Below are positions 23,957 to 33,104 of a stretch of DNA of 64,000 nucleotides, in pieces. The number at the start of each line of letters is the position of its first letter. Positions within the stretch are counted from its first letter, which is position 1. This DNA is from Kryptolebias marmoratus. Taxonomy: Eukaryota > Chordata > Actinopteri > Cyprinodontiformes > Rivulidae. The translations under genes and the position numbers were made by a program. The DNA is taken from NCBI RefSeq assembly GCF_001649575.2, contig NC_051438.1:27043874-27107873 (forward strand). The letters run 5' to 3'. The notes beneath the pieces are model-generated. The model was not told the DNA's origin, made no database searches, and saw nothing but the letters and a program-made list of their open reading frames with translations.

Positions 23957-24590
23957 AGGCCCCATCCACAAGAATGGTGTTTTGTGAAAGTTTTTTTTAT
24001 CATTATTGTTTCAGCTTTGCGTCCACACAGAAACAGCGTTCTAGGAGTTCTATAGTTTTTTTTAAACTGAGCTCATTAATATGCCAAATAATCTAAGGCA
24101 AAACAGGTTTAAATTACTTCATCAAACTGCCAACAAAACAAAAAATCATATGTTGCAGAAAAACTACAACATATATCAATTATACATTTAAAAAGCGTGG
24201 GAAATGGGAATAGTTTTAAATGACCAACACCTGTGTATAAATAATTTACCCTGGGCCTGAAATTGTTCTTTATTTCTGCAGTGTTTGTTTTACACGACTC
24301 CCAGTCAATAATAGTTTAATGTGACACAAAGTCGAACTTCCCCTTTGTCATCTATCTATTTGCCATACCCATCTTTTTCTTCTTGTGTTTACTGTTTGGA
24401 GTCTTCTTTCCTGTTTGTATTGTATTTTCATGGCAAGGTTACAGTGCCACATACAGGCCTGGCATAGTTATTACAGTGTCTGGGTCGTTTCCGGGTTTTT
24501 ATGCAAATAAAATCATTTCTAGAATTTATGTGGTGCTTCCAAGAAAAAGGATTGTTTTGGAAAGACAGCGATCCTGTGTGAACAGAGCCT
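23957..24590. mobile_element. Long hAT-like MITE with degenerate terminal inverted repeats
   Basis: The left end AGGCCCCATCCACAAGAATGG and the right end (read inverted) AGGCTCTGTTCACACAGGATC pair over most of about 20 positions. An internal GCGTCCACACAGAAACAGCG (24028-24047) repeats the terminal motif, as in other fish elements of this type. The right interior (near 24440-24570) has TCGTTTCCGG, ATGCAAATAAAATC and a CCAAGAAAAAGGATTG word that fit my memory of the family. Frames of 86-102 codons here are not transposase. I found no clear 8-bp target duplication, so termini may be eroded. Confidence 0.65.
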
Positions 24591-24699
24591 TGCATTGCAT
24601 AAATAAAACAAAAAAGGACACATGCTGTAGACTTTGGTACCGTCAGCGTGATGACCCACATCTTCTTCAAGGTTACTGTCCATTTCATTAAAAGACTCT

Positions 24700-24990
24700 T
24701 TCATTGATCCCTGTCCTTGGTTGAAGTCTCCCCTTCGGCCGTGTCTCCATTAACAAAGTTAACTCTCTTGTACCATGACCTACTCCTACTCCTCTTGACC
24801 CGGGCAGACAGCTGTGCTTACCTTAGCATAAAGTGCCACAATAGGTCATCATTATCAAATTAATCAAAGCTGTCACAACACAGCACAGTGCTGCGGTCAA
24901 CTCTGTGTGGCGCTTCAAAAACCACTTAGATCATGTAACACTTGAGCGTGCAGCAAAGGAGCTGTGCAGACATTATAATGCACACACTCA
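24700..24990. promoter_or_regulatory. Candidate conserved non-coding element
   Basis: Balanced, repeat-free sequence just outside the MITE, with TCATTATCAAATTAATCAAAG followed by CTGTCAC (24847-24875). This joins homeodomain-like and TGTCA-type (TALE/MEIS) cores. Inference from texture. Confidence 0.35.
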
Positions 24991-25640
24991 CAGACACACG
25001 AGAAAGCCCACACAGATGTACTTAAGAACCAGTGAGGGTCCACGCACACATGGAATCACTGAAGTTTATAGATTTTCTCGAAGGGCTAAAGGCCTTTAGT
25101 CTGCTTGGTCAGATGGGTAAAATTCAGATAAAAATAGCAGTCAGGTTATTGCAATGACTAAAAATTTAATTTATAGTTTTTAAAATATAAATATTTACAC
25201 ATTATCCTCTGCAGGTCTGTTAAATCAAAGTGTCATGATTATTCAAAACATAAATTACAAGATTTAACCCAAACGGCTTTGGGTTAAATCTTAACTGCCT
25301 TCTCAACGCAAGATAATTTTAGTTTAAATTTTTAAGTGTTTCTTCAAGGAATGTCAAGCCTTTTATTATTCAGTCATCACTGGTTTACATCTGCCCTACT
25401 ACAAAATCAGACATTAGTAGAGCCAATATGAAAGACTGACACATTGTTCTTTTATATATTGTTTTTAAATGTTGCACATTATCTGCAGAGCCTGTTTTTT
25501 ATTAGTGTTGACATGTTGCACAAGACCAGGACCGTCACTAACAGCAAGTTGTTTTTCTTTGTTTGCTAATTTTGTGAGAACAGGTTAGAAATGACTAGGA
25601 GATCATTTACACCTGCTTTTTAACAGCTGAAGCCACATTT
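24991..25640. other. AT-rich non-coding sequence
   Basis: Background sequence with a short inverted repeat AAACGGCTTTGGGTTAAATC near 25272-25291, next to CAAGATTTAACCCAAACGG on the other side. No larger element is visible. Confidence 0.45.
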
Positions 25641-25644
25641 CATT

Positions 25645-26045
25645 ACATGCACACACAAACACACACACATACGCAAGCAGGTGCACGCACACACAGTAAA
25701 CGTGTGTGACTGTGAGCAGGGAGGAAGTGAGGAAACGAGGGAGATGTGCAACACTAAATTGCCAGATTGATTAACTTGTCTGTCAGGCGCTTCACTGTGA
25801 CAATAAAGTCTGTACCTCGGGGAGCTTATTGAGAGATGACATGTCTGAGACCCCCTGGCTCGCACACACACACACACACACAAATACCAGCCTCCCCCCC
25901 ACCTCTCTCTTACAGTTTTCATCCTTTCTCATCTGTTATAAAACATCTAACAAAGTGAGTCTGTGCATGTCCTAAATGTTGCAACCAACTCAGCACTCCC
26001 ATCACACACACACACGCACACACACACACAAACATACACATATGC
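25645..26045. repeat. Cluster of three CA microsatellites
   Basis: Interrupted CA tracts at 25647-25695, a pure one at 25861-25882 and an interrupted one at 26003-26040. The 129-, 100- and 100-codon frames covering this area on both strands are carried by these repeats. Confidence 0.9.
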
Positions 26046-26335
26046 ATGACATAAAACCCCTGGGGTCCTCTGGACTCTGCCATCCACACCAAGCTCCATT
26101 TTATGAACCAGTTTGCTCCATAATTGAAAAGGGAACTCTGGGGCGTGTTTGGCCAGTTAATCCATTTAAGATCATTATGTGCATTGTGAATTGGCGTGAC
26201 CCAGCTGCAGGGTGGATGACACAAAGAGGGTCTCGATCTAAGCCCCCATCCCTCCTCTGTGGGGGTCAGAGGAGTTAATGAATGATTATTTCTCACTTTG
26301 TAACACAACAGGATCCTGATTTAAAGGGCACTCCC
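25700..26335. promoter_or_regulatory. Candidate conserved non-coding sequence around the CA tracts
   Basis: Between and beyond the microsatellites the DNA is balanced, for example GCCAGATTGATTAACTTGTC (25763) followed by TGTCAGGCG, and GGCCAGTTAATCC (26150). It lacks exon features. Regulatory role is inference. Confidence 0.3.
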
Positions 26336-27655
26336 CGCACCCCCACCCCCTTTCTCTCCGAGCATCCTCATAGGTGTAAGTCACTGTGAGAGGTATCAAA
26401 TTAGACAGACACTGATAGGCTTTGATTTATAATGCTTATTCTAGTGATAAAAATGCTGTTTTCAAATAAAGTGACTATTTTAAGCCTTGAAAGTCAAATC
26501 TTTGTTCTAGTAACAAATGTTTCTTAATAATACATACATATATAAATTTAAATAATAATATGTTCTTTGAGGCACTTTGATGCTATATACAGCAGCTTTT
26601 TTATATTTTAGAGCAGAGAACTGATTACAAAAGTGTGCCATTGCATGCAATATTGTGGGCGGTGGAGGATACTAAAAAGTGCGTGGAGCAACATTTTGTG
26701 TATCTAAAACTTTTAGTTTACATTTATTTCAGTTTACAGTGATTCTGCTTTTTATACTCAGTTTCTACGTCTTATAAAGTGCTGGCTTATAAATTTTAGT
26801 TTACAGTATGCATTAAATTATCAAATAAATCTGGTGTCAGCAGTTGTTTCAGGTTGATTTTATAATTTTTCTTTTGCAATTTTATTTGTAATAAGTCTTT
26901 ATCCAGATTATATAGAACATACAGTTGTAGCTCATTCATCAATCAAAACATAATAAACTTCTGCCTATAAAAATGCAGTACATAAAATGGAAAGTAATAA
27001 AGAATAAAAGGAAAAATAAACAACTATCTTTTTCCATTTCAGTGCTACCAACTGTGCCACTGAGCTTAAAGACATAAAATACTGTAACAGTTGAGAAATT
27101 GACCTCAGGCTATTGTTTTTCAGAGGACTTGTTTGAAGCTGAAGGGAACTTCCTGCCCTGAGTCCTGCACCAACCATTTGTTTATGTCCTCTTGGTAAGT
27201 AAATCACTTATCGCATCAAAGAGCCCCACTCCGTCCAGTTCTGTGCAACAATAGGGGGCCATGCCAATGTAATAACATGACAAGGATACAGAGTAAGAAA
27301 CTGTCTTCCTTTCCTGGGGTGATGACAATTGTTCTGAAGATTTATGCAAAGTTGGCACAATGCAGTCAGAGCTTGGTTATGATGGAAAGCAGCTCTTTTT
27401 GCCCAAATAAAATAAGCAACTTCTCCTTACTAATCATTTTAAAACTGCTCAGTTAAAGCAAATATTTATTTTTTAATCTAAATCCAATTACATACACACA
27501 AACTGTCTTCTTTTTTACCCATAAGAACTGTTGTTAGTTTTTTGTTTGTATTCAAATTAAGTTAAATTACAATGAATAATACAGGTCTAGTTCTTTACAA
27601 TGAAAAATATAAGTTTTACAGTTTTATTACTATTTATAGCATAGCGCAAACAGTT
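26336..27655. other. AT-rich non-coding sequence
   Basis: Background sequence, strongly AT-rich between 26440 and 27010 and again between 27460 and 27660. No repeat family recognised. Confidence 0.5.
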
Positions 27656-28070
27656 TGTTTAGCTGCCAAAAGAAAGCAAGAGACTAACTGTCCCCTTGAG
27701 TAAACAGGCGGCACCAAGTTATGCTGGTGGAATAGCAAACTCATTTTTGCCCATTTCTCAGCCCAAAACACGTCACGCAAGCCAAACACATCCCTGACGT
27801 CAGGAAGGGATTTACTCGCCTGCTGCTAATACGTGTTCACAGTGGCCCGGTCCCTGGTGTCTTGTAGGTCTAAAAGCCATGCGAACAGGAAACTGCAGAA
27901 GTAGACTACCAACTACTGACCCCCTGCACGCCCAAAGCCCCGAACAACTGTAGTGTGCTGGGACTCAAGGCCAACAATGTGCCCACAGCCCATGTTCACA
28001 TCCTCTGTGGAAGCGCTGCCTTTCCCCATTCTCTTGCAATATTTCAGGGCGGAAAAAGGTGTCAGATATT
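27656..28070. promoter_or_regulatory. GC-richer island with perfect CRE; candidate regulatory element
   Basis: Compositionally distinct from both AT-rich flanks. CCTGACGTCAGG at 27793-27804 is a perfect 12-bp palindrome containing the full cAMP response element TGACGTCA, the binding sequence of CREB/ATF factors. No CpG-rich promoter or following exon is visible, so a distal element is more likely than a promoter. Confidence 0.4.
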
Positions 28071-29104
28071 TGAGATCCGACAAACCATTGTTACAAAGTG
28101 TGAAGCTGAGTGAATAAAAACATTGTTAGTTTAATCACTATTAGTTCATATTTACTGTTATTGTTAGAGGTATAAAAGGCAAAATAAACAATTTAGTGTG
28201 CTTTTAGCTGAACAAAATAAATCATTTGCCAGCAAGAAAGCAAGGCTTTGATGCTTAACATATGTAATCTTTGCCTTGTACAAGTCACATTCAAAACCAA
28301 ACTATGTGTCAACTTTTGGATCAAATACTCGAACATTTTTGGGAAACTGTCATTAAATTTCTGCCTAAGAAGTGAATATTTGTCAAGGCAGCCCTGCTAA
28401 CAAAGAGTGTAAATGACCAAAGGTTAAAGTGATGTATCTCATATCTGAGGCTAAGCAAACATTACAAACATTAATCTCATTCTGATGTCTCTGTGTTCAT
28501 AGACCACACTACTATAGCATTAGTCTGTAATTGTTGTATCTGCATTAGTCTATATACATCTACTTTGCGAGCAAAACTGTCTGTAATTGTTGTATCATAG
28601 TATTGACCAAAGAAAGCATTGCAAATAACCTTCTAACCCTCACACCATAAAATGTCATTAGTGCCAAGTGGTTTCAGAGTAATGAAGAAATTTAAATAAA
28701 TTCAAATTTTAGGAATTCAGTATTTGCCAATTTAAAAAAACAAGACATGCAAGCACTAATATTGCCCTATAAAAGTTTTGTAAAACTTACAAAATTACTG
28801 TTTGTGACGTTTTAAATGCACAAACATGCATGTAAGTAAAGAATATCCAGTGGTATTACGCCTGACACTGTCATGCAACATGCCTTTGAGTCCCATTTAT
28901 TTCAACATTTTTTAAAGTTATTTAACTTTTATGTTTAACTGTCAGTGCATAACGTACATAAATAATAAAACAATACATGTTTGGAGGCTGTCAGATTGCC
29001 TTGAACAGATTTATTTCCTTATTTCTTTATAAATGCATGAAATGCTGCAAATCTTTGGTATTAACTGTTGCAGAAATACTGTATGTGTTTAAAAGAATGA
29101 TCTT
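28071..29104. other. AT-rich non-coding sequence with a small nested direct repeat
   Basis: Mostly background. GTCTGTAATTGTTGTATC occurs perfectly at 28523-28540 and 28579-28596, and GCATTAGTCT at 28518-28527 and 28542-28551, indicating a local duplication. Confidence 0.6.

Positions 29105-29203
<99 letters not shown>
29105..29203. repeat. (GATA)n microsatellite, about 24 units
   Basis: Nearly perfect GATA repeats for about 98 bp. The array sits directly against the LINE-like sequence at 29204-29363, where a (TATC)n tail would be expected on the minus strand. Confidence 0.97.
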
Positions 29204-29361
29204 TCCTTTACTTATCCTATCCTAGCATTTGTTTTGCAATAACAGACAAAAATATAAATAATATAAAATAACAAATTGAAAGATGATAAGACAGCTGTGC
29301 AAAAAAAGGTTTAAATGTTTGCAAATCTGTATTAAAATGTGCAAAAACTCAGATTTTATAG

Positions 29362-29363
<2 letters not shown>
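29204..29363 (-). mobile_element. Probable 3' end of a LINE or LINE-derived repeat
   Basis: On the plus strand the array is followed by ATATCCTTTACTTATCCTAT, then an AT-rich body with ACAGCTGTGCAAAA. In fish many L2/Rex1-type elements end in a sequence of this sort followed by TATC repeats. Read on the minus strand this is body, terminal motif, then (TATC)n tail. Class assignment is from memory and needs a repeat library. Confidence 0.5.

Positions 29364-29393
<30 letters not shown>
29364..29393. repeat. (TA)n microsatellite
   Basis: Pure alternating AT tract at the far end of the LINE-like segment. Confidence 0.95.
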
Positions 29394-29395
<2 letters not shown>

Positions 29396-29639
29396 TTTGA
29401 GCATTGCTGATTTGAGATTAACTAAAATGATAATTTTGCTTTAATATGTGTCAAGAATTCAGTGACTGAATTATCCTGTTTAAATAAAAAAATAATGTTT
29501 GTAAAGATGTACTACAATTTGTACAATTTCTGAAAAACAGCACAAGTAATTCCAGCACAGAAGCTAATTTTATACTCAGCGTTTCAATCTAATTATCTTT
29601 TTAGTCACAGCCTCTTTTTGTGTTTACATAGATCACAGA

Positions 29640-29990
29640 ATGCATAAAAGGAGATAATTCCTCGCTGAACCTTCTCCATACTAATAGTAACTCTCACAGT
29701 GTTATTGCTCTTGCATTAATTTGTTTGGGCAATGACATTATCCTCGATTGCCTTGTATTTCAGGCCAATTCGCTGGGGCATTCAACCGAATCAACAACCC
29801 CCAACCCTCCCTCAACCCGCCTCATGGCAACTAATGAAAAAGACATCAGCAGGCGTCGAGAAGGTCGCCCATCCCAATTGTTATGACCTCGGTGTGTCTC
29901 TGTTCTCCCTCTGACAGATTTTGATGCATCAGGGGTGGCTGGTTTCTTAGCCAGGGTGTCGATGGGCAGTACAGACCTTTTTTTTCTAGC
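29640..29990. promoter_or_regulatory. Candidate conserved non-coding element
   Basis: Balanced and repeat-free, with TTGCATTAATTTG (29712), GGCAATGACATTATCC (29729) and CCAATTCGCTGG (29764). The 60-codon frame at 29732-29914 is Pro-rich in part but has no domain. Regulatory reading preferred. Confidence 0.35.
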
Positions 29991-30449
29991 ATCACTTCAC
30001 TCTTCTCCTGAGGCGACAACCCGCTTTTTTCTCCATGTTACCCCCTCCTGCTCCTCACCCTCTCCCCACAATATTGCAGCTCAGTCACAATATTAGAGAT
30101 AAAAATAGTTCGGAGGATGCAAATATCAAATCTGGCATTGAAATTCAAATAAACAAATACAGTAGTGATCTGTCTTGCACATTTATCAGGCCAGCTTCAA
30201 ATAATATTTTGTTCTTCTGATTTTACCATTTTATCTAGGAGAACTTTTTTTGTAATAAATTTATCTCTGAAATCTCGTTTTTTTTTTTTTTTTGAACCAT
30301 ACTGCTCTTAACACACCATCTGAGCATGGATGGAGTTACTGCAGACAGCATCTATAAATAAACAGACAAGCTTTCACTGGCTTATACTTTAAAGTAAAAA
30401 TTAAAACTATTAGCAGATTAATATTGCACACCTATAGCATTCCTTGAAG
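29991..30449. other. Non-coding sequence with a T-run
   Basis: T-run of 16 at 30278-30293; otherwise AT-rich background with nothing recognised. Confidence 0.5.
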
Positions 30450-30911
30450 AAAATAATATTGCTAACCACCTTTCAAGCCAGTGTTTTCAGACTAAAACCA
30501 TCTTATGTTGAGAAATGATGCAGTTAAAGCTGTTTTGGTCAAACCTGGAAACTAGCATTATGTGCAATCTCATGTGGTATTGAAGCATCTTGAGAGATTC
30601 CAAACTGTTTGTGCTTTGAGTACATGTTGTTAATGGCTCTCGGCTAATACCTTGCCAAATTTTAGCTTAATATCTGTAAAACTGACTGAGATACAGACAT
30701 TTTTGTGTAGGCTAAGGTAAATTAGCTGTGGTGGCTTTCATGAATTAGGTTGACTTCAAAAAGTAATTAGCTGTAGAGGTGCATCCAGTAAATAATTTCT
30801 CACAGTTTCATTAAAATCTGTGCAGTGGTTCATGAGATATTTTGCTAATAGTACAGACAAATGAACAAGGACATATTTACACACACAGACAGGCAAAATC
30901 ATTATTGCTTA
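30450..30911 (+). repeat. Interspersed repeat family R1, copy 2 (longest)
   Basis: The most complete copy in the window and the reference for the family. Landmarks are GGTCAAACCTGG (30538), GAAGCATCTTGAGAG (30582), CTAATACC then AAATTTTAGC (30643), the GACTGAGATACAG stretch (30683), GTGGTGGCTTTCATGAATTA (30730), AGTAATTAGCTGTAGAGGTG (30762), TTCATTAAAATCTGTGCAGT (30808), and GGTTCATGAGATATTTTGC (30828). It ends in an ACA/CAGACAGG-rich tail near 30880-30911. Confidence 0.75.
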
Positions 30912-31229
30912 GGTATCTCTTTCAGCAAACAATTCGTAGATTTTTGTTTATTTGGTGCTTGAAACAAAGTTATTATCCAACACATTTTTTTCAGCAAGCA
31001 AGTTCTTATTGATAATATTGTAAATGTGAATATTTACAAGGAGATATTAGACAGAAAAAATTAAGAACAAGGTAAAATTATTATGAATGCTAATAAAAAA
31101 AAAGTCAAAAAGCATATTCACAACACGTTTACTGATTACTGATTAAATTTACTGATTATGTTTGCTAATAATCTATCATATTATATATTTGTTGATATCC
31201 ATCTTTCACACCCTGTACAGTAATAGTCA
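30912..31229. other. AT-rich non-coding sequence
   Basis: Background sequence, nothing recognised. Confidence 0.5.
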
Positions 31230-31425
31230 GGGTACGAAAGCTGTTTAAGGATCATGGCTGGAGGATGTAGAGTGAGACAGTGGGAGAGAAACACGAGGGA
31301 AAACGAGAGAGGAGAGAGCAGGAGGAAGGAGAGTCTGCTCATCCCAGACTGGGAGTTCATCCATCATTGGAATCAGTGTGTGCTGTAATTACTGTGTCAA
31401 ATAGATGGGATGATGCCTGGGAGGA
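31230..31425. promoter_or_regulatory. Candidate conserved non-coding element
   Basis: Purine-rich then balanced sequence, with GTGCTGTAATTACTGTG (31379) containing the homeodomain palindrome TAATTA. It is followed at once by a GT microsatellite. Confidence 0.3.
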
Positions 31426-31427
31426 AC

Positions 31428-31449
31428 GTGTGTGTGTGTGTGTGTGTGT
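31428..31449. repeat. (GT)n microsatellite
   Basis: Pure GT tract, complementary to the CA tract at 31574-31609 about 125 bp away. Confidence 0.95.
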
Positions 31450-31573
31450 CTGAATGCTCTGCATGTGTTTGAGCTAACACCTTAGTTGTGGCGATGTGAC
31501 TGTGTGTAAGAGTGTGTGTTTCAAGATCTCCCATGGACACCTTATCTTCATAATCAGCCCCCCACTTACACAC

Positions 31574-31609
<36 letters not shown>
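31574..31609. repeat. (CA)n microsatellite
   Basis: Nearly pure CA tract of about 18 units. Overlapping frames of 83 and 96 codons here encode Thr-His runs and are not genes. Confidence 0.95.
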
Positions 31610-31611
<2 letters not shown>

Positions 31612-31974
31612 GTTCTCCACTGTCATCTGTCATCCATTGTGGGTGTTGTCAACTGGCACTGTCATGCATTGCCAACATCAGGCCATCAGGAGAAGAAGCT
31701 TTCAGCAGCAAAGCCCTTTGAGGATTCAGGAGGATGGAGCTACTTAAGGAATGCACAGCATACATTATGGAGAAAGAAGCTAAAACAGAAAAAGGTGTGG
31801 ATATAGAGGAATGAAATAAAAACACTAGCATTAAAGATATTCCTTGCAAACTGTGAAATCAAACATGAAAAGGTTACCCTGAACTGTAGCAAATAGTACA
31901 GTTTGAAAGATTTTAGCCCAGTATTTTTCCAAAATTGTGAAAAACAGACATGCACTCAATGTAAACAAAACACT

Positions 31975-32270
31975 TTTATCTGCACACTTTACTCAACAAA
32001 TATGATATGTACCAACGCATCTAAATTGTCAAATTTCTCTTCACCATCGTTGACCTATTTTCAGTCACTTTAGTTGTTTCTCTAGGTAAAAAAAACACAT
32101 GATAGCTGACAGACCCACACAATGTTTGCTCAAAAAATTTTAATTTAAGGACAATTTAATTAACAACATAAGATAGAAATGTGCAGATTTCGTTTAATTG
32201 CGTTATGATTTTATTTTTACTAATCTCCTTGACTTTGCATTGAGTGCCTTTTATACTAGTGTTTAATTAA
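31975..32270 (+). repeat. Interspersed repeat family R2, copy 2
   Basis: Aligns with 2120-2305 as described there. An extra segment of about 100 bp (about 32090-32215) lies between the GTTTCT block and the GACTTTGCATTGAGT block. It is either an insertion in this copy or a deletion in copy 1. Confidence 0.6.
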
Positions 32271-32489
32271 TATGAGTAATTAGGCCCATTTAGTTAAAAT
32301 TAGACAAAGAAAATCTTGTCTCAATTCTACTTATAAGTTCAAAGCTTTTATGCTTTTTTTTAATCAATTAGCTTTTTTTAATGCTATTAGTTTTTGTATT
32401 TTTGTAGCTTATAGTGTACCGTTTTGATTAGGAATTTAAATAAACAGCATGAACTTTCTTTCAGTTTCAGCCTGAGTTAAGAATTTCTC

Positions 32490-32910
32490 TAAAAAGAACC
32501 TTAAACAGCCAATCACAGATGCTTGATTCTCCAAACTGGTGCGCAGTGGGAAGGGGAGGGTAGGTGAGATTATGCTGGGTGTACATCTTTCTTGTGCCTC
32601 TTTGCTGTCCTCTCGCTTGAGAAATTATTTGAAAAATGGGGGAGCATGTCCATAAGCCATATGGCTCTGCGAGTGTGGTGACGAGAAGAGCAGTGGAGCA
32701 CGTAAAGAGGTGGAAATGGCGTTAGCCGCTTGGCTGCTCAAGACTGGCAGTCAAAGTCCTGGTGAACCATAGAAAGGTGTAAGCAGCGGAGAGGATCATG
32801 AGTCAGGTTACTTTATCTAACAGATGACACATCCGCTCCGATGTAGGAACAGATCTGACCTGTGAAGTGCGCAAACATGTCTATGGCTCTGTCCAGGAAG
32901 TTAATTTATC
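32490..32910. promoter_or_regulatory. Candidate conserved non-coding element
   Basis: A long balanced island with CCATAAGCCATATGGCTC (32650; contains the palindrome AGCCATATGGCT) and a CTTTATCTAACAGATGACAC segment (32811) that pairs a GATA-like core with a TALE-like TGAC core. No exon frame. Confidence 0.35.
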
Positions 32911-33104
32911 AACCAAGAAATATTCAGTTCAAATGAAATTTGCCCCTTTATTGTATATAAAGTTGAATTAGCTTATTACTGGTTTGACTTGACTAACCAC
33001 TTTTAGGTTATGATTCAGTTTAGATAATGAAATCATTGTTTTCCCATTTCAGAAAGTTTATATAAAAGTGAAAATCATCCTAAATAGGATTTCTCTGTCT
33101 CACA

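Noticed and set aside
25919..26308. 129-codon frame on the minus strand with a Cys/Val-rich section
   Set aside because: The Cys/Val section is the CA microsatellite read on the other strand; the rest has no domain.
29105..29203. Regular array that might suggest CRISPR or satellite biology
   Set aside because: Simple GATA microsatellite without spacers; no cas-like genes and a eukaryotic context.
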